From Phascolarctobacterium sp. (GTDB lineage: Bacteria; Bacillota; Negativicutes; Acidaminococcales; Acidaminococcaceae), in NCBI GenBank assembly GCA_003150755.1, contig QAMT01000005.1:62001-126000 (forward strand): 64,000 nt of DNA, given 5' to 3'. A program made the position numbers and the translations under genes. Below, piece after piece: positions 50,829-59,555 of the stretch. Each line of letters starts with the position of its first letter. Within the stretch, counting starts at the first letter, position 1. The notes beneath the pieces are model-generated. The model ran no database searches, was not told the DNA's origin, and was given only the letters and a program-made list of their open reading frames with translations.

Positions 50829-52070
50829 TTATTTATCCGAGTTGCCGAACATTCTGCCGATAAAGAAGAATACCGCAGCAACCACCATTGCGTTGATAGC
50901 TGCAATACCCCATTGCAGCAGGTTTGCCGCAACCGCACCTACCACAATACCGGCAATATTGAACCAGTTGATAGTGTATTCCTGAAAATCATCCTGGAAT
51001 TTATTGTGGTTGAAAAAGTAATCCAAAATAACGATAATGCCGATAGGCGGCAGAGCGCAGTTAAGAATGCTCAGCCAGCTTACAAAATTGTAATACAGCC
51101 AGATAGCAAGGCCAGTGCCAACGATACCGGAAATCCAGGTCGTCCATTTCATACGGATTTTGGAAATATTGGAAATAGCAAGTCCGCCGGTGTACAGCGC
51201 ATTATTATTGGTAGTCCAGATATTTGCGCCCAATACAATCAGCGCAGGAATTGCCAAACCCTGGGCAATCATAACATAAAAAATATCATCCTTTCCGGTA
51301 TAAGCGCCGCCAACAGCGCCAAAACAAAACATCAGCGAGTTGCCTAAAAAGAAAGCGATAACCGTCGTCCATACTGCAATGCTGCTGTTTTTGGCAAAGC
51401 GGATAAAGTTAGGGGTAGCTGTACCGCCCGAAATAAACGAACCAATTACATAACCGATGCCGGTAAACAAAGTAATCTGACCGGCAGACTGCGCAAAGAT
51501 ATAAGCCAGGCCGCCGCCTTCAACAGTTGCCGTAACCATCGAATAAACGCCCAAAACAATAATCAGCGGCACCGAAATATAACTTACAATTTCCAAAGCT
51601 TTCATGCCGGTAGCAGCGGTAGCCGTCATTAAAAGACCGGCAATAACAGTCAGCGTCCATTCATCCAACCCGATAATCCCGGCAGCCGGAATAGAAAACA
51701 TTGCTACGCCAACGCCAAACCAGCCAATCTGGGTAAAACCCAAAATAAAAGATGACAGATAAGAACCTTTGCTGCCAAAAGTACGGCGGCACAAAAGGTC
51801 CATATTAAGGCCGGTTTTAGAGCCTATAAAAGCCAATATGCCGCAATATGCAGAAAGAATAAAACCGCCAATCAGGCACGCCCACACAAAGCCGGAGAAA
51901 TCAAGCCCGTTGCCAAGTTTAGCGCCGACACTCATGCTGGCAGAGAAAAACGTAAAGCCCAGCATGACGAAAAACATCTGCCAAAAGCCTTTACGCGCCG
52001 AATCAGGCACAGCCTCCAGTGAATAATCAGCATCCACCACAGCAGATGTGTTTTGTTTGGTTTCTTCCAT
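50829..52070 (-). CDS. codB: Cytosine permease CodB
   Basis: The 413-residue NCS1-family importer has about 12 helices. Landmarks include SARKGFWQMFFVMLGFTFFS (about 24-43), GLDFSGFVWACLIGG and a later TTNNNALYTGGLAI. It imports cytosine with a cation for CodA next door. SD GGAAGGTGG precedes the ATG. It starts the codBA operon, with a promoter about 100 nt upstream. Confidence 0.96.
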   Translation of the reverse strand: MEETKQNTSAVVDADYSLEAVPDSARKGFWQMFFVMLGFTFFSASMSVGAKLGNGLDFSGFVWACLIGGFILSAYCGILAFIGSKTGLNMDLLCRRTFGSKGSYLSSFILGFTQIGWFGVGVAMFSIPAAGIIGLDEWTLTVIAGLLMTATAATGMKALEIVSYISVPLIIVLGVYSMVTATVEGGGLAYIFAQSAGQITLFTGIGYVIGSFISGGTATPNFIRFAKNSSIAVWTTVIAFFLGNSLMFCFGAVGGAYTGKDDIFYVMIAQGLAIPALIVLGANIWTTNNNALYTGGLAISNISKIRMKWTTWISGIVGTGLAIWLYYNFVSWLSILNCALPPIGIIVILDYFFNHNKFQDDFQEYTINWFNIAGIVVGAVAANLLQWGIAAINAMVVAAVFFFIGRMFGNSDK

Positions 52071-52167
52071 TGATTATTACCACCTTCCCAAAAATAAACC
52101 TTACGGGAGCCTCAACGCCCAATATGCAGCAAAATTTTTGCATGCAGCCCCCTTACACACCTAATAT

Positions 52168-52196
52168 ACTATATCATCACAACAGCAGCTTGTCTA
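52168..52196 (-). promoter_or_regulatory. Promoter of codBA
   Basis: Minus strand TAGACA (52196-52191), a 17-nt spacer and TATAGT (52173-52168). The leader of about 90 nt has a TGCATGCAAAA/TTTTGCTGCA hairpin but no riboswitch that I recognise. Confidence 0.55.
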
Positions 52197-52342
52197 CCTG
52201 TTATAATATATAAAATTATCCATTTTTTAATCTTCAATTTTTATATTTTCAAAACGACTTTTTAGCGCTTCAAGTGCGTTTCAAGCTGTTTTTAGCATTA
52301 GCTGAAAACCACTTCGTTACCCTGGATAGTGCGCTAAAACAA
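52197..52342. other. AT-rich intergenic stretch without recognised content
   Basis: This lies between the codBA promoter and the terminator of the tRNA-Leu operon. I see TATAAT-like words and a weak inverted repeat (TAGCGC near 52262 with GCGCTA near 52330), but no gene and no known element. Confidence 0.4.
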
Positions 52343-52373
52343 CAAAAAAGCCGTAACCACAAACGTGATTACG
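52343..52373 (-). terminator. Terminator of the tRNA-Leu pair
   Basis: CGTAATCAC pairs with GTGGTTACG across a GTTT loop on the minus strand, followed by GCTTTTTTGTTG. It lies about 75 nt after the tRNA end. The bases between (52374-52448) hold no recognised feature. Confidence 0.85.
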
Positions 52374-52448
52374 ACTACTGTTGCTAATCCTATATCTCTG
52401 CAAACCCGCGCCACATGGGCACTTTAAGGTTTACTGAAAATTTTTAAA

Positions 52449-52532
52449 TGGTGCGGTTGGTGGGATTTGAACCCACACGGGTCTCCCCGCCACCCCCTCA
52501 AGATGGTGCGTCTGCCGTTCCGCCACAACCGC
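52449..52532 (-). tRNA. tRNA-Leu (GAG)
   Basis: The minus strand has the class II cloverleaf: acceptor GCGGTTG, anticodon stem CCATC/GGTGG with loop TTGAGGG (anticodon GAG), a long variable arm, T-arm GGGTTCAAATCCC, and encoded CCA. Length is 84 nt. It lies 28 nt downstream of the CAG isoacceptor in the same transcript. Confidence 0.96.
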
Positions 52533-52560
52533 ATTGGGGTAAAACGTTATAAAATTAAAA

Positions 52561-52646
52561 TGGTGCGGTAGAGAGGATTTGAACCTCCACGGGGTTGCCC
52601 CCACTAGCTCCTGAGGCTAGCGCGTCTGCCGTTCCGCCACTACCGC
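52561..52646 (-). tRNA. tRNA-Leu (CAG)
   Basis: The minus strand has acceptor GCGGTAG, anticodon stem GCTAGC/GCTAGT with CAG in the loop, a long variable arm, T-arm AGGTTCAAATCCT, and encoded CCA. Length is 86 nt. It is first of the tRNA-Leu pair. Confidence 0.96.
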
Positions 52647-52659
52647 GTCAACATTGATA

Positions 52660-52688
52660 ATTATAGCGCTTAAACAAGCATCTGTCAA
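52660..52688 (-). promoter_or_regulatory. Consensus promoter of the tRNA-Leu pair
   Basis: Minus strand TTGACA (52688-52683), a 17-nt spacer and TATAAT (52665-52660). The -35 overlaps the slt stop codon. Confidence 0.85.
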
Positions 52689-53299
52689 TAGTTTTTTATC
52701 TTATTTTTATAAAAAAGATAATATTTGTCGCGGTCACGTAAAACTTTTTTTACATATTCGCGCGTATCTGGGTAAGGAATGTCCTCGATACGGTTAAAAG
52801 CATAGTCCCAGCCGTTTTCCTGCATCCACGCGCGCGTGTTACCGCGCCCTGCGTTATAGGCAATCATCATCAGCACCCAGTTGCGCTGAAACTCATATTC
52901 AAGCTCACCAAGATACCAACAGCCAAGGCGCACATTATATTCCGGCGTATGCAGCGCATCAAGGTCAAAGTAGCCCAGCCCCATCTGGCTTGCAATCCAC
53001 TGGCCGGTTTCCGGCATTATCTGCATCAGCCCAACCGCACCTGCGTGCGATACTGCCTCCGTATCAAAGCCGCTTTCATTTTTTATTACCGCAGCAACCA
53101 AAAACGGGTCAATTTTATTTTTAGAACTGTATTCCAAAATTTCTTCCTGATACGGCCACATATAAACAAAGCGCATCTGCACCGCTTCGCTGTTCCATAT
53201 TTTCAGGCAGCCTTCACCGATGATGAAAAACGCAACGGCAACCATCAAAAGTTTTACTGTCCATCTGTCCAGCAGCTTTTTCTTTTTGCGTCTTGCCAA
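52685..53299 (-). CDS. Lytic murein transglycosylase (Slt, GH23 family)
   Basis: The 204-residue protein has an N-terminal membrane anchor (about 13-30) after a basic ARRKKKK stretch, then a GH23 domain (about 50-190). The catalytic glutamate is Glu75 in KNESGFD, followed by GAVGLMQIMPETG and AYNAGRGN. It cuts the glycan strand with formation of anhydroMurNAc. The TTG at 53299 has SD GGAGG 9 nt upstream; an upstream ATG would overlap coaE. It ends the polA-mutM-coaE-slt group. Confidence 0.92.
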   Translation of the reverse strand: MARRKKKKLLDRWTVKLLMVAVAFFIIGEGCLKIWNSEAVQMRFVYMWPYQEEILEYSSKNKIDPFLVAAVIKNESGFDTEAVSHAGAVGLMQIMPETGQWIASQMGLGYFDLDALHTPEYNVRLGCWYLGELEYEFQRNWVLMMIAYNAGRGNTRAWMQENGWDYAFNRIEDIPYPDTREYVKKVLRDRDKYYLFYKNKIKNY

Positions 53300-53303
53300 G
53301 CCA

Positions 53304-53903
53304 CTACTCCTCCGACGTAATTTTTTTCCATGCTGCGGCAACAGCTTTTTCCGTTTCGCCAAAAGTGCCGCTGTTATCAATTACAAGGTCTGCATAGGCG
53401 CGTTTTTCTTCAAGCGTCATCTGCGCCGCAATGCGCGCCTTAACTTCTTCGCGCGTCATGTTGCTGCGCGCCATGGCACGCTCTATCTGCGTTTCGCTGT
53501 CAACAGCAACAAGCCATACCACGTCTACCTTTTTATGCCAGCCGCATTCAATCAACAGCGGCACGTCAAGCACTGCTGCAGGCAGGTTTTTGCTGCGGCA
53601 ATCAGCCACAAAACTTTGCGCCGCTGCCAGCACATTTTTATGGATAATTCCTTCCAACTTTTTCAGTGCTTCTTTATCATGAAAAACAAGTTCCGCCATT
53701 TTCGGGCGGTTAAGCTCGCCGCCGTCCGTCAAATATTCCAGCCCGAAGGCTGCGGCAATTTCATTCAGCGCCGCACGACCGCGCGCCACAACGGCACGGC
53801 TTTCGGCGTCGGCGTCAAACACCGGCGCACCAAGGCTGCGCAGCAAATTTGCTATTGTGCTTTTTCCGGAAGCAATGCCCCCGGTTAACCCTATTACCTT
53901 CAT
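53304..53903 (-). CDS. coaE: Dephospho-CoA kinase CoaE
   Basis: CoaE performs the last step of coenzyme A synthesis, phosphorylating the ribose 3'-hydroxyl. The 199-residue protein has Walker A GLTGGIASGKST (5-16), DADAES (near 34), DVPLLIE (near 118) and the arginine-rich RxxxR lid. It lies between mutM (10-nt gap) and slt, in the usual Firmicutes order. Confidence 0.96.
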   Translation of the reverse strand: MKVIGLTGGIASGKSTIANLLRSLGAPVFDADAESRAVVARGRAALNEIAAAFGLEYLTDGGELNRPKMAELVFHDKEALKKLEGIIHKNVLAAAQSFVADCRSKNLPAAVLDVPLLIECGWHKKVDVVWLVAVDSETQIERAMARSNMTREEVKARIAAQMTLEEKRAYADLVIDNSGTFGETEKAVAAAWKKITSEE

Positions 53904-53913
53904 TTTTTCACCG

Positions 53914-54735
53914 TTATTTCTGGCAGTGCGGGCAATAAGTTGTGCCGCGTCCGCCTACTTTTGTGCCTACAAGCTCACCGCCGCATATTTTGCAGCACAG
54001 GCCTTTGCGCCCATATACCAAAAGATGGTTCTGGTTGTCGCCCTTGTTGCCTTCGCCGTCCTTATAATCGCGGAAAGTTGTGCCGCGGTTGGCAATTCCC
54101 TGCGCAATTACCTTGTTGATAGCGTCATGCAGCTTGTCAATTTCTGCGTCCGTCAGCGTATTAGCCGTGCGCATCGGCAAAATGCCGGATAACGCCAGAC
54201 ATTCATCAGCATAAATATTGCCAAGTCCCGCAATAAATGTCTGCTCCAAAATCAGCGTTTTAATCGGTTTTCTGCTTTTTTTGATAACCGGCCGCATATA
54301 TTCAGCGGTAAAACCTTCACTTAAAGGCTCCGGCCCAAGCGTTTCGTACCCTTCAATATAAGCGTCGTTATTTGTTACAAGGTACAGCGTGCCAAAGGTG
54401 CGGATATCGTTAAACCACATAGTCACGCCGTCCGTCAGCTCGAATTTAATTTTTGCATAAGGCGGTGCAGGCTTGTCCGCAGGCTGTGCAACCAGGCTGC
54501 CAGTCATGCGTAAATGCACAATCAGCTTTTGGTTAGCACCGGTTTTAAGCACCAGGTACTTTCCGCGGCGGCCTACATCTTCAATCGTCCTGCCGGTTAA
54601 GCCTTTAATAAAGCCTTCTGGCGATGGATGTTTAATCAGCCTGTCGAGATAAACTTCTACCTTTTTTATTGTTTTGCCCTTGATATGCGGCAGCAAGGTT
54701 TTACGAACCTGCTCCACCTCCGGCATTTCCGGCAT
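53914..54735 (-). CDS. mutM: Formamidopyrimidine-DNA glycosylase MutM (Fpg)
   Basis: MutM removes oxidised purines such as 8-oxoguanine and nicks the site. The 273-residue protein begins MPEMPEVE, so after Met removal Pro is the catalytic nucleophile with Glu next. The H2TH segment (ILEQTFIAGLGNIYADE) is near 165-182. The C-terminal zinc finger (CCKICGG ... YCPHCQ) is near 243-270. It lies between polA and coaE. Confidence 0.97.
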   Translation of the reverse strand: MPEMPEVEQVRKTLLPHIKGKTIKKVEVYLDRLIKHPSPEGFIKGLTGRTIEDVGRRGKYLVLKTGANQKLIVHLRMTGSLVAQPADKPAPPYAKIKFELTDGVTMWFNDIRTFGTLYLVTNNDAYIEGYETLGPEPLSEGFTAEYMRPVIKKSRKPIKTLILEQTFIAGLGNIYADECLALSGILPMRTANTLTDAEIDKLHDAINKVIAQGIANRGTTFRDYKDGEGNKGDNQNHLLVYGRKGLCCKICGGELVGTKVGGRGTTYCPHCQK

Positions 54736-54746
54736 GATAACTCCCC

Positions 54747-57350
54747 CTATTTAGCGTCTGCCCAGTTTTTGCCGTAGTTTACATCGGCAATCAGCGGCAC
54801 AGACAGTTTAACCGCGCTTTCCATAGTTTGTTTTACAAGCGTGCCGACTTCCTCGCGTTCTGCTTCCGTTACTTCCAGCAAAAGTTCGTCGTGAACCTGC
54901 AAAAGGATGCGGCTCTTGTACTTGCCTTCTTCCAGCACCTTCTGCACATTAACCATGGCAATTTTTATGATGTCCGCCGCTGTTCCCTGTATCGGCGTAT
55001 TGATGGCAGTGCGCTCTGCAAAGCCGCGCAAATTAAAGTTGCGGCTGTTGATATCCGGCAGGTAACGCCTGCGCCCGAACAAAGTCTGCACATAGCCGTC
55101 CCTGCGCGCCTGCGCCACCATATCTTCCATATATTTTTTTACGCCAGTATAGCGTTCAAAATAACTATCAATATATTTGCCCGCTTCCTTACGGCTGATA
55201 TCAAGCTGTTTGGCAAGCCCAAAATCACTGATGCCGTACACAATGCCAAAATTTACGGCTTTGGCGCGCGTGCGCATTGTGCCAGTAACTTCATCAAGCG
55301 GCACGCCAAAAACCTCCGCCGCCGTGCGTGCGTGTACATCCTGCCCATGCAGAAAAGATTCCAAAAGCAACTTATCCTGCGCAATATGCGCCAAAACACG
55401 CAGTTCAACCTGAGAATAATCGCAGCTTAAAAGGTAGTCATACCCTTCGCCCGGAATAAAAATCTCGCGGATTTTTTTGCCCAATTCCGTGCGCGTAGGT
55501 ATATTCTGCAAATTCGGGTCGGTACTGCTAAGCCTGCCCGTTACCGTTACAAGCTGCTGAAAATGCGTATGTATGCGCCCTGTTTTGGCATTTATCAGCG
55601 GGCGCATCCCTTCAAGATAGGTAGAATGCAGCTTCGTCAGTTTGCGGTGTTCCAAAATTGTGCGCACCAGCGGATGCTCATTTCTCAGCTGCTCTAAAAC
55701 TGATACGTCAGTAGAATAGCCGGTTTTCGTTTTTTTGATTACCGGCAGGCCCAGCTTTTCAAAAAGCACCACGCCAAGCTGTTTGGTAGATTTTAAATTA
55801 AATTCTTCACCAGCCTGCTCCACTGCCATAATTTCCAGCGCGGCAATCTGCGCCGACATTTCTTTGGTAAGCGCATCAAGCAAAGCAACATCCGGCTTAA
55901 TGCCGGCAAGTTCCATTTTGGCAAGCGTGCGCGCCAACGGCAGCTCCATTTCTTCATATAATTTTATTTGTTCGTGTTCATTTAATTTAGCGCGCAAAAC
56001 AGGCACAAGCTCTGCCACCGACTTGCACTCCTGCGCAAAAGCGCGCGGCAAATATGCTTCTGCCAATGCTTTAATGCTGTAATCGCTGCGTCCCGGGTCA
56101 ATCAAATAAGCAGCAATAGCAACATCATCCGTTATCCCCTTAGCTTCCACGCCAAGGCACAACGCCGTTTTTATAACCACCTTGCTGTCGCAGCAGGCCT
56201 TAGTGCTATCTGCATCTGCCAGCCAGTTATACAGCTCCTGCCAGCCTGCACCGCCGCGCTTAAACACATACACGCGCCCATCGCATAAAAGTTCCACGCG
56301 TTCAAAATATAAATCCGGCAGGCTGCCGCCAGGCTGTACGCAAAAGGCCGTAATATCCCGCCTTGCGGCGATAAGTTTAAACAAAACTGCTGCCTCATCG
56401 TCAGTTTTAATAACTTCTTCCGGCAATGCTTCCGGTTTTTCTTCAATTTCTTCGCCAAACAGGCTGAAATCGCCGTCCGGCGCACCCATAACGGCATTAA
56501 AGCGGTCATACATATTGCGGAATTCCAAATCCTGCAAAAGTGTGCGTGCTTCCGGCTTTAAGGCTCGCAGTTCGTAATTTTTCAAATCCGTATCAACCGG
56601 CACATCAGTAAAAATAGTTGCCAACTTTTTAGAAAGCAGCGCCGATTCTTTATTGTTCAAAATTTTTTCGCGCAAGGCCTTGCCGCTGATTTTATCCGCG
56701 TTTTCCAGCACGTTTTCTACCGTACCGTATTCGCCAATCAGCTTTAGCGCAGTTTTAGGGCCGACGCCAGGAATACCGGGAATATTATCCGAATTATCGC
56801 CCATCAGGCCTTTAAGGTCAATAAGCTGTTTGGGCGCAAGGCCTTCGTAATCTTCCGCAAAGACTTCGGGCGTATAAATTTTAAGGTCAGAAATGCCGCG
56901 TTTGGTAAAATATACGCTTGTGCGCGCGTCCAAAAGCTGTAATTCATCGCGGTCGCCGGTTACGATGATAACGTCAGCCTCCTGCGGAGCATGCACGGCA
57001 AAAGTGCCTATAATATCGTCTGCCTCGTAATTATCAAGTTCCAGCACAGCAATATCCATTGCCTCAAGCACCTTGCGCGCCAGCGGAAACTGTTCCGAAA
57101 GCTCACTCGGCGTTGGCTTGCGCTGGCCTTTATAATCAGCATACATCTCTGTGCGGAAAGTTTTGCGGCTCTTATCAAACGCTACCGCCAGCCATTTAGG
57201 CTGAACATCCGCCAACAGGCGCAAAAGCATATTGCAAAAGCCGTACACAGCGCCCGTATGCACGCCGCTTTTTGTTGTAAGCTGCGGCAGCGCAAAAAAC
57301 GCACGGTGAATAAGGCTGCTGCCATCTATTACTAAAAATTTATCTGCCAT
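54747..57350 (-). CDS. polA: DNA polymerase I
   Basis: Pol I fills gaps and removes primers. The 867-residue protein has a 5'-3' exonuclease domain (about 1-290, with DNSDNIPGIPGVGPKTA), a 3'-5' exonuclease-like region (about 305-470) and a family A polymerase domain (about 480-867, with DYSQVELRVLAHI, motif B RRKAVNFGIVYG-type sequence and QVHDELLLE). The exonuclease I motif DxE is not visible (ITAFCVQPGGS instead), so proofreading is probably lost, as in many Firmicutes Pol I. Confidence 0.97.
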   Translation of the reverse strand: MADKFLVIDGSSLIHRAFFALPQLTTKSGVHTGAVYGFCNMLLRLLADVQPKWLAVAFDKSRKTFRTEMYADYKGQRKPTPSELSEQFPLARKVLEAMDIAVLELDNYEADDIIGTFAVHAPQEADVIIVTGDRDELQLLDARTSVYFTKRGISDLKIYTPEVFAEDYEGLAPKQLIDLKGLMGDNSDNIPGIPGVGPKTALKLIGEYGTVENVLENADKISGKALREKILNNKESALLSKKLATIFTDVPVDTDLKNYELRALKPEARTLLQDLEFRNMYDRFNAVMGAPDGDFSLFGEEIEEKPEALPEEVIKTDDEAAVLFKLIAARRDITAFCVQPGGSLPDLYFERVELLCDGRVYVFKRGGAGWQELYNWLADADSTKACCDSKVVIKTALCLGVEAKGITDDVAIAAYLIDPGRSDYSIKALAEAYLPRAFAQECKSVAELVPVLRAKLNEHEQIKLYEEMELPLARTLAKMELAGIKPDVALLDALTKEMSAQIAALEIMAVEQAGEEFNLKSTKQLGVVLFEKLGLPVIKKTKTGYSTDVSVLEQLRNEHPLVRTILEHRKLTKLHSTYLEGMRPLINAKTGRIHTHFQQLVTVTGRLSSTDPNLQNIPTRTELGKKIREIFIPGEGYDYLLSCDYSQVELRVLAHIAQDKLLLESFLHGQDVHARTAAEVFGVPLDEVTGTMRTRAKAVNFGIVYGISDFGLAKQLDISRKEAGKYIDSYFERYTGVKKYMEDMVAQARRDGYVQTLFGRRRYLPDINSRNFNLRGFAERTAINTPIQGTAADIIKIAMVNVQKVLEEGKYKSRILLQVHDELLLEVTEAEREEVGTLVKQTMESAVKLSVPLIADVNYGKNWADAK

Positions 57351-57383
57351 AACGTCACCTTTCGTAAATCACTATAATAGTAT

Positions 57384-57412
57384 ATTATACCACACACCAG
57401 TTCATTGGTAAA
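57384..57412 (-). promoter_or_regulatory. Promoter of polA-mutM-coaE-slt
   Basis: Minus strand TTTACC (57412-57407), a 17-nt spacer and TATAAT (57389-57384). Confidence 0.6.
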
Positions 57413-57425
57413 ATACGCGGCACAG

Positions 57426-57460
57426 CAAAAAGCCTCTTTGCACAAAATATGCAAAGAGGC
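57426..57460 (-). terminator. Terminator after leuA
   Basis: GCCTCTTTGC pairs with GCAAAGAGGC (57451-57460 and 57432-57441) around a 9-nt loop, followed by TTTTTGC on the minus strand. Confidence 0.9.
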
Positions 57461-57499
57461 ACTATTAAAAATTTTTATTTAATTGTTTGATAAAAATTT

Positions 57500-59200
57500 T
57501 TACTGCTCCTGGCCGTGATATGCTTCAGCGCGGTTGATGGCGCAAAGGATGCCCTGAATTGCTGCCACGTTGATATTGCTGTTGATGCCGACGCCGAAGA
57601 TATGTCCGTTGCCGGGTACTTTCAGTTCGATATAGCAAATACCAAGCGCGTCACTGCCGCGGCTAATTGCGTGTTCGTGGTAGTTTACAAATTCGTAGCC
57701 TGTAACGCCGATGCTGGAGATTGCCTGGAAGAAGCTGTCAATCGGGCCATTGCCGCTGCCGACAATCATTTTGATTGCGCCGCTGTCGTTAATGTAGCCC
57801 TCAAAGCGCGTTTCTGTCGTGCCGTCCAGCTCGCGCAGTTCCGTAAAACGGTGCTGCAGCAAGGTATATTTGCCTTTAAAGTCAAGATATTCTTTATTGA
57901 ACAGTTCTACAATCTGGTCTTCTTTCAGTTCGTCGCCGTAAGCATCGCTGGCCGCTTTGACGATTGCGCCAAATTCCGGATGCATTTCTTTCGGCAGGCG
58001 GTAACCGCAGGCATGCTCCAGCACAAAGGCTGCGCCGCCCTTGCCTGACTGGCTGTTAATACGGATAACAGGTTCGTATTCGCGGTTGATGTCCGCCGGG
58101 TTGATAGGCAGGTACGGAACTTCCCAATACGGAGTTTCAGAAGTTTCCATATATTCAAAGCCTTTGCGGATAGCATCCTGATGTGAACCGGAAAAGGCGG
58201 TAAAGGCCAGTTCGCCTGCATAGGGCTGGCGTTCGTGCACGTGCATTTTGGTGCATTGTTCGTAAACTTTTTTGATTTCCAGAATATTGGTAAAGTCAAG
58301 CTCCGGGTCAACGCCCTGCGTAAACATATTCAGCGCAACAGTCACAAGGTCCAGGTTGCCGGTACGCTCGCCGTTGCCGAACAATGTGCCTTCAACACGC
58401 TCTGCGCCTGCCATAATGGCAAGTTCTGCCGATGCAACTGCCGTACCGCGGTCGTTATGCGGATGGATGCTGACAATCGCCGCTTCGCGGTTATGCAGAT
58501 GCTTGCAGAAATATTCAATCTGGTCGGCATAGGTGTTAGGCGTAGACATTTCCACAGTAGAGGGCAGGTTTAAAATTACCGGGTTTTCTTTGGTTGCGCC
58601 CAGTTCGCGCATAACTTCTTCGCAGATGCGGATGGAAAAATCAATTTCCGTACCGGTAAAGCTTTCCGGAGAATATTCATAGCGGATATTCATGCCGCTT
58701 TTGGCAACTTCTTCTTCCGTAAGCTGGCGGATAAGGCGTGCGCCTTCAACGGCGATATCCACGATGCCGTCCATATCCTTTTTAAATACAACCTTGCGCT
58801 GCAAAGTGCTGGTAGAATTGTAAAAATGTATAATAACGTTTTTAGCGCCTTTTACGGCTTCAAAAGTTTTTTTGATAAGTTCGGGGCGGGCCTGAACCAA
58901 AACCTGCACGGTAACATCGTCCGGAATGTAATTGCCTTCAATCAAAGTACGCAGAATTTCATATTCCGTATCGGATGCAGACGGAAAACCTACTTCAATT
59001 TCTTTAAAGCCGATATCAACCAGTGTTTTAAATAAGAGCAGTTTCTCATCAAGCTGCATAGGCGTAACCAGGGCCTGGTTGCCGTCGCGCAAATCGACGC
59101 TGCACCAGACCGGCGCTTTAGTAATAACCTTGTCCGGCCATTCGCGGTTTGTCATTTTTACAGGTGTAAAAGGGATGTACTTTTTGTTGGCATGCTGCAT
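57500..59200 (-). CDS. leuA: 2-isopropylmalate synthase LeuA (long form)
   Basis: LeuA condenses acetyl-CoA with 2-oxoisovalerate to start leucine synthesis. The 566-residue protein is the long LeuA2 type: an N-terminal TIM barrel with VDLRDGNQALVTP (about 34-46), EIEVGFPSAS, HPHNDRGTAVA (near 240) and GNGERTGN. A C-terminal regulatory LeuA dimerisation domain follows (about 440-566) and normally binds leucine for feedback. SD GGAGG precedes the ATG. It is preceded by a T-box leader, so uncharged tRNA-Leu also controls it. It is monocistronic, with its own terminator. Confidence 0.97.
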   Translation of the reverse strand: MQHANKKYIPFTPVKMTNREWPDKVITKAPVWCSVDLRDGNQALVTPMQLDEKLLLFKTLVDIGFKEIEVGFPSASDTEYEILRTLIEGNYIPDDVTVQVLVQARPELIKKTFEAVKGAKNVIIHFYNSTSTLQRKVVFKKDMDGIVDIAVEGARLIRQLTEEEVAKSGMNIRYEYSPESFTGTEIDFSIRICEEVMRELGATKENPVILNLPSTVEMSTPNTYADQIEYFCKHLHNREAAIVSIHPHNDRGTAVASAELAIMAGAERVEGTLFGNGERTGNLDLVTVALNMFTQGVDPELDFTNILEIKKVYEQCTKMHVHERQPYAGELAFTAFSGSHQDAIRKGFEYMETSETPYWEVPYLPINPADINREYEPVIRINSQSGKGGAAFVLEHACGYRLPKEMHPEFGAIVKAASDAYGDELKEDQIVELFNKEYLDFKGKYTLLQHRFTELRELDGTTETRFEGYINDSGAIKMIVGSGNGPIDSFFQAISSIGVTGYEFVNYHEHAISRGSDALGICYIELKVPGNGHIFGVGINSNINVAAIQGILCAINRAEAYHGQEQ

Positions 59201-59238
59201 TTTAAATAACCTCCGTTCTTTTTTCTGAGCGGAGAAAC

Positions 59239-59515
59239 AAAAATCCCCGCTCCCTACAATAAAGCATAGGGGCGGGGAATAATTCCACGCGGTACCACCC
59301 TAATTCAGCCGCCGCAGCGGCCCTCAGCAGCCTCTAACAAGGCCCGGCTTCATAACGCTGCCACACGTCCGGCCCTACATATCAGGCTGGCAACTCCGGG
59401 ATGAGCTATACATAAACTTTAGCCGCTGCCTTGCACCAACCGGCAGTTCTCTGAAGGCTTTAGGGTTTATCTTATTCCCTTCACAGTCTTTAAGGTGAAA
59501 ATTTTTCAGCTGTTA
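59239..59515 (-). promoter_or_regulatory. Leucine T-box riboswitch of leuA
   Basis: The minus strand contains the T-box sequence AGGGTGGTACCGCG (in 59281-59301), the AGAGA...GGTTGGTGCAAGGC apical part of stem I, and a terminator (59244-59279: TCCCCGCCCCTA pairing with TAGGGAGCGGGGA, then TTTTT). A CUC specifier lies at 59405-59403. Uncharged tRNA-Leu stabilises the antiterminator and lets leuA be transcribed. The window also encodes tRNA-Leu with anticodon GAG, which would pair with CUC. Confidence 0.93.
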
Positions 59516-59521
59516 CAAATT

Positions 59522-59550
59522 ATTATAAATAATCAGCGTTTTTCTGTCAA
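59522..59550 (-). promoter_or_regulatory. Consensus promoter of leuA
   Basis: Minus strand TTGACA (59550-59545), a 17-nt spacer and TATAAT (59527-59522). Both boxes are perfect. It lies directly after the cstA stop codon. Confidence 0.85.
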
Positions 59551-59555
59551 GAGCG

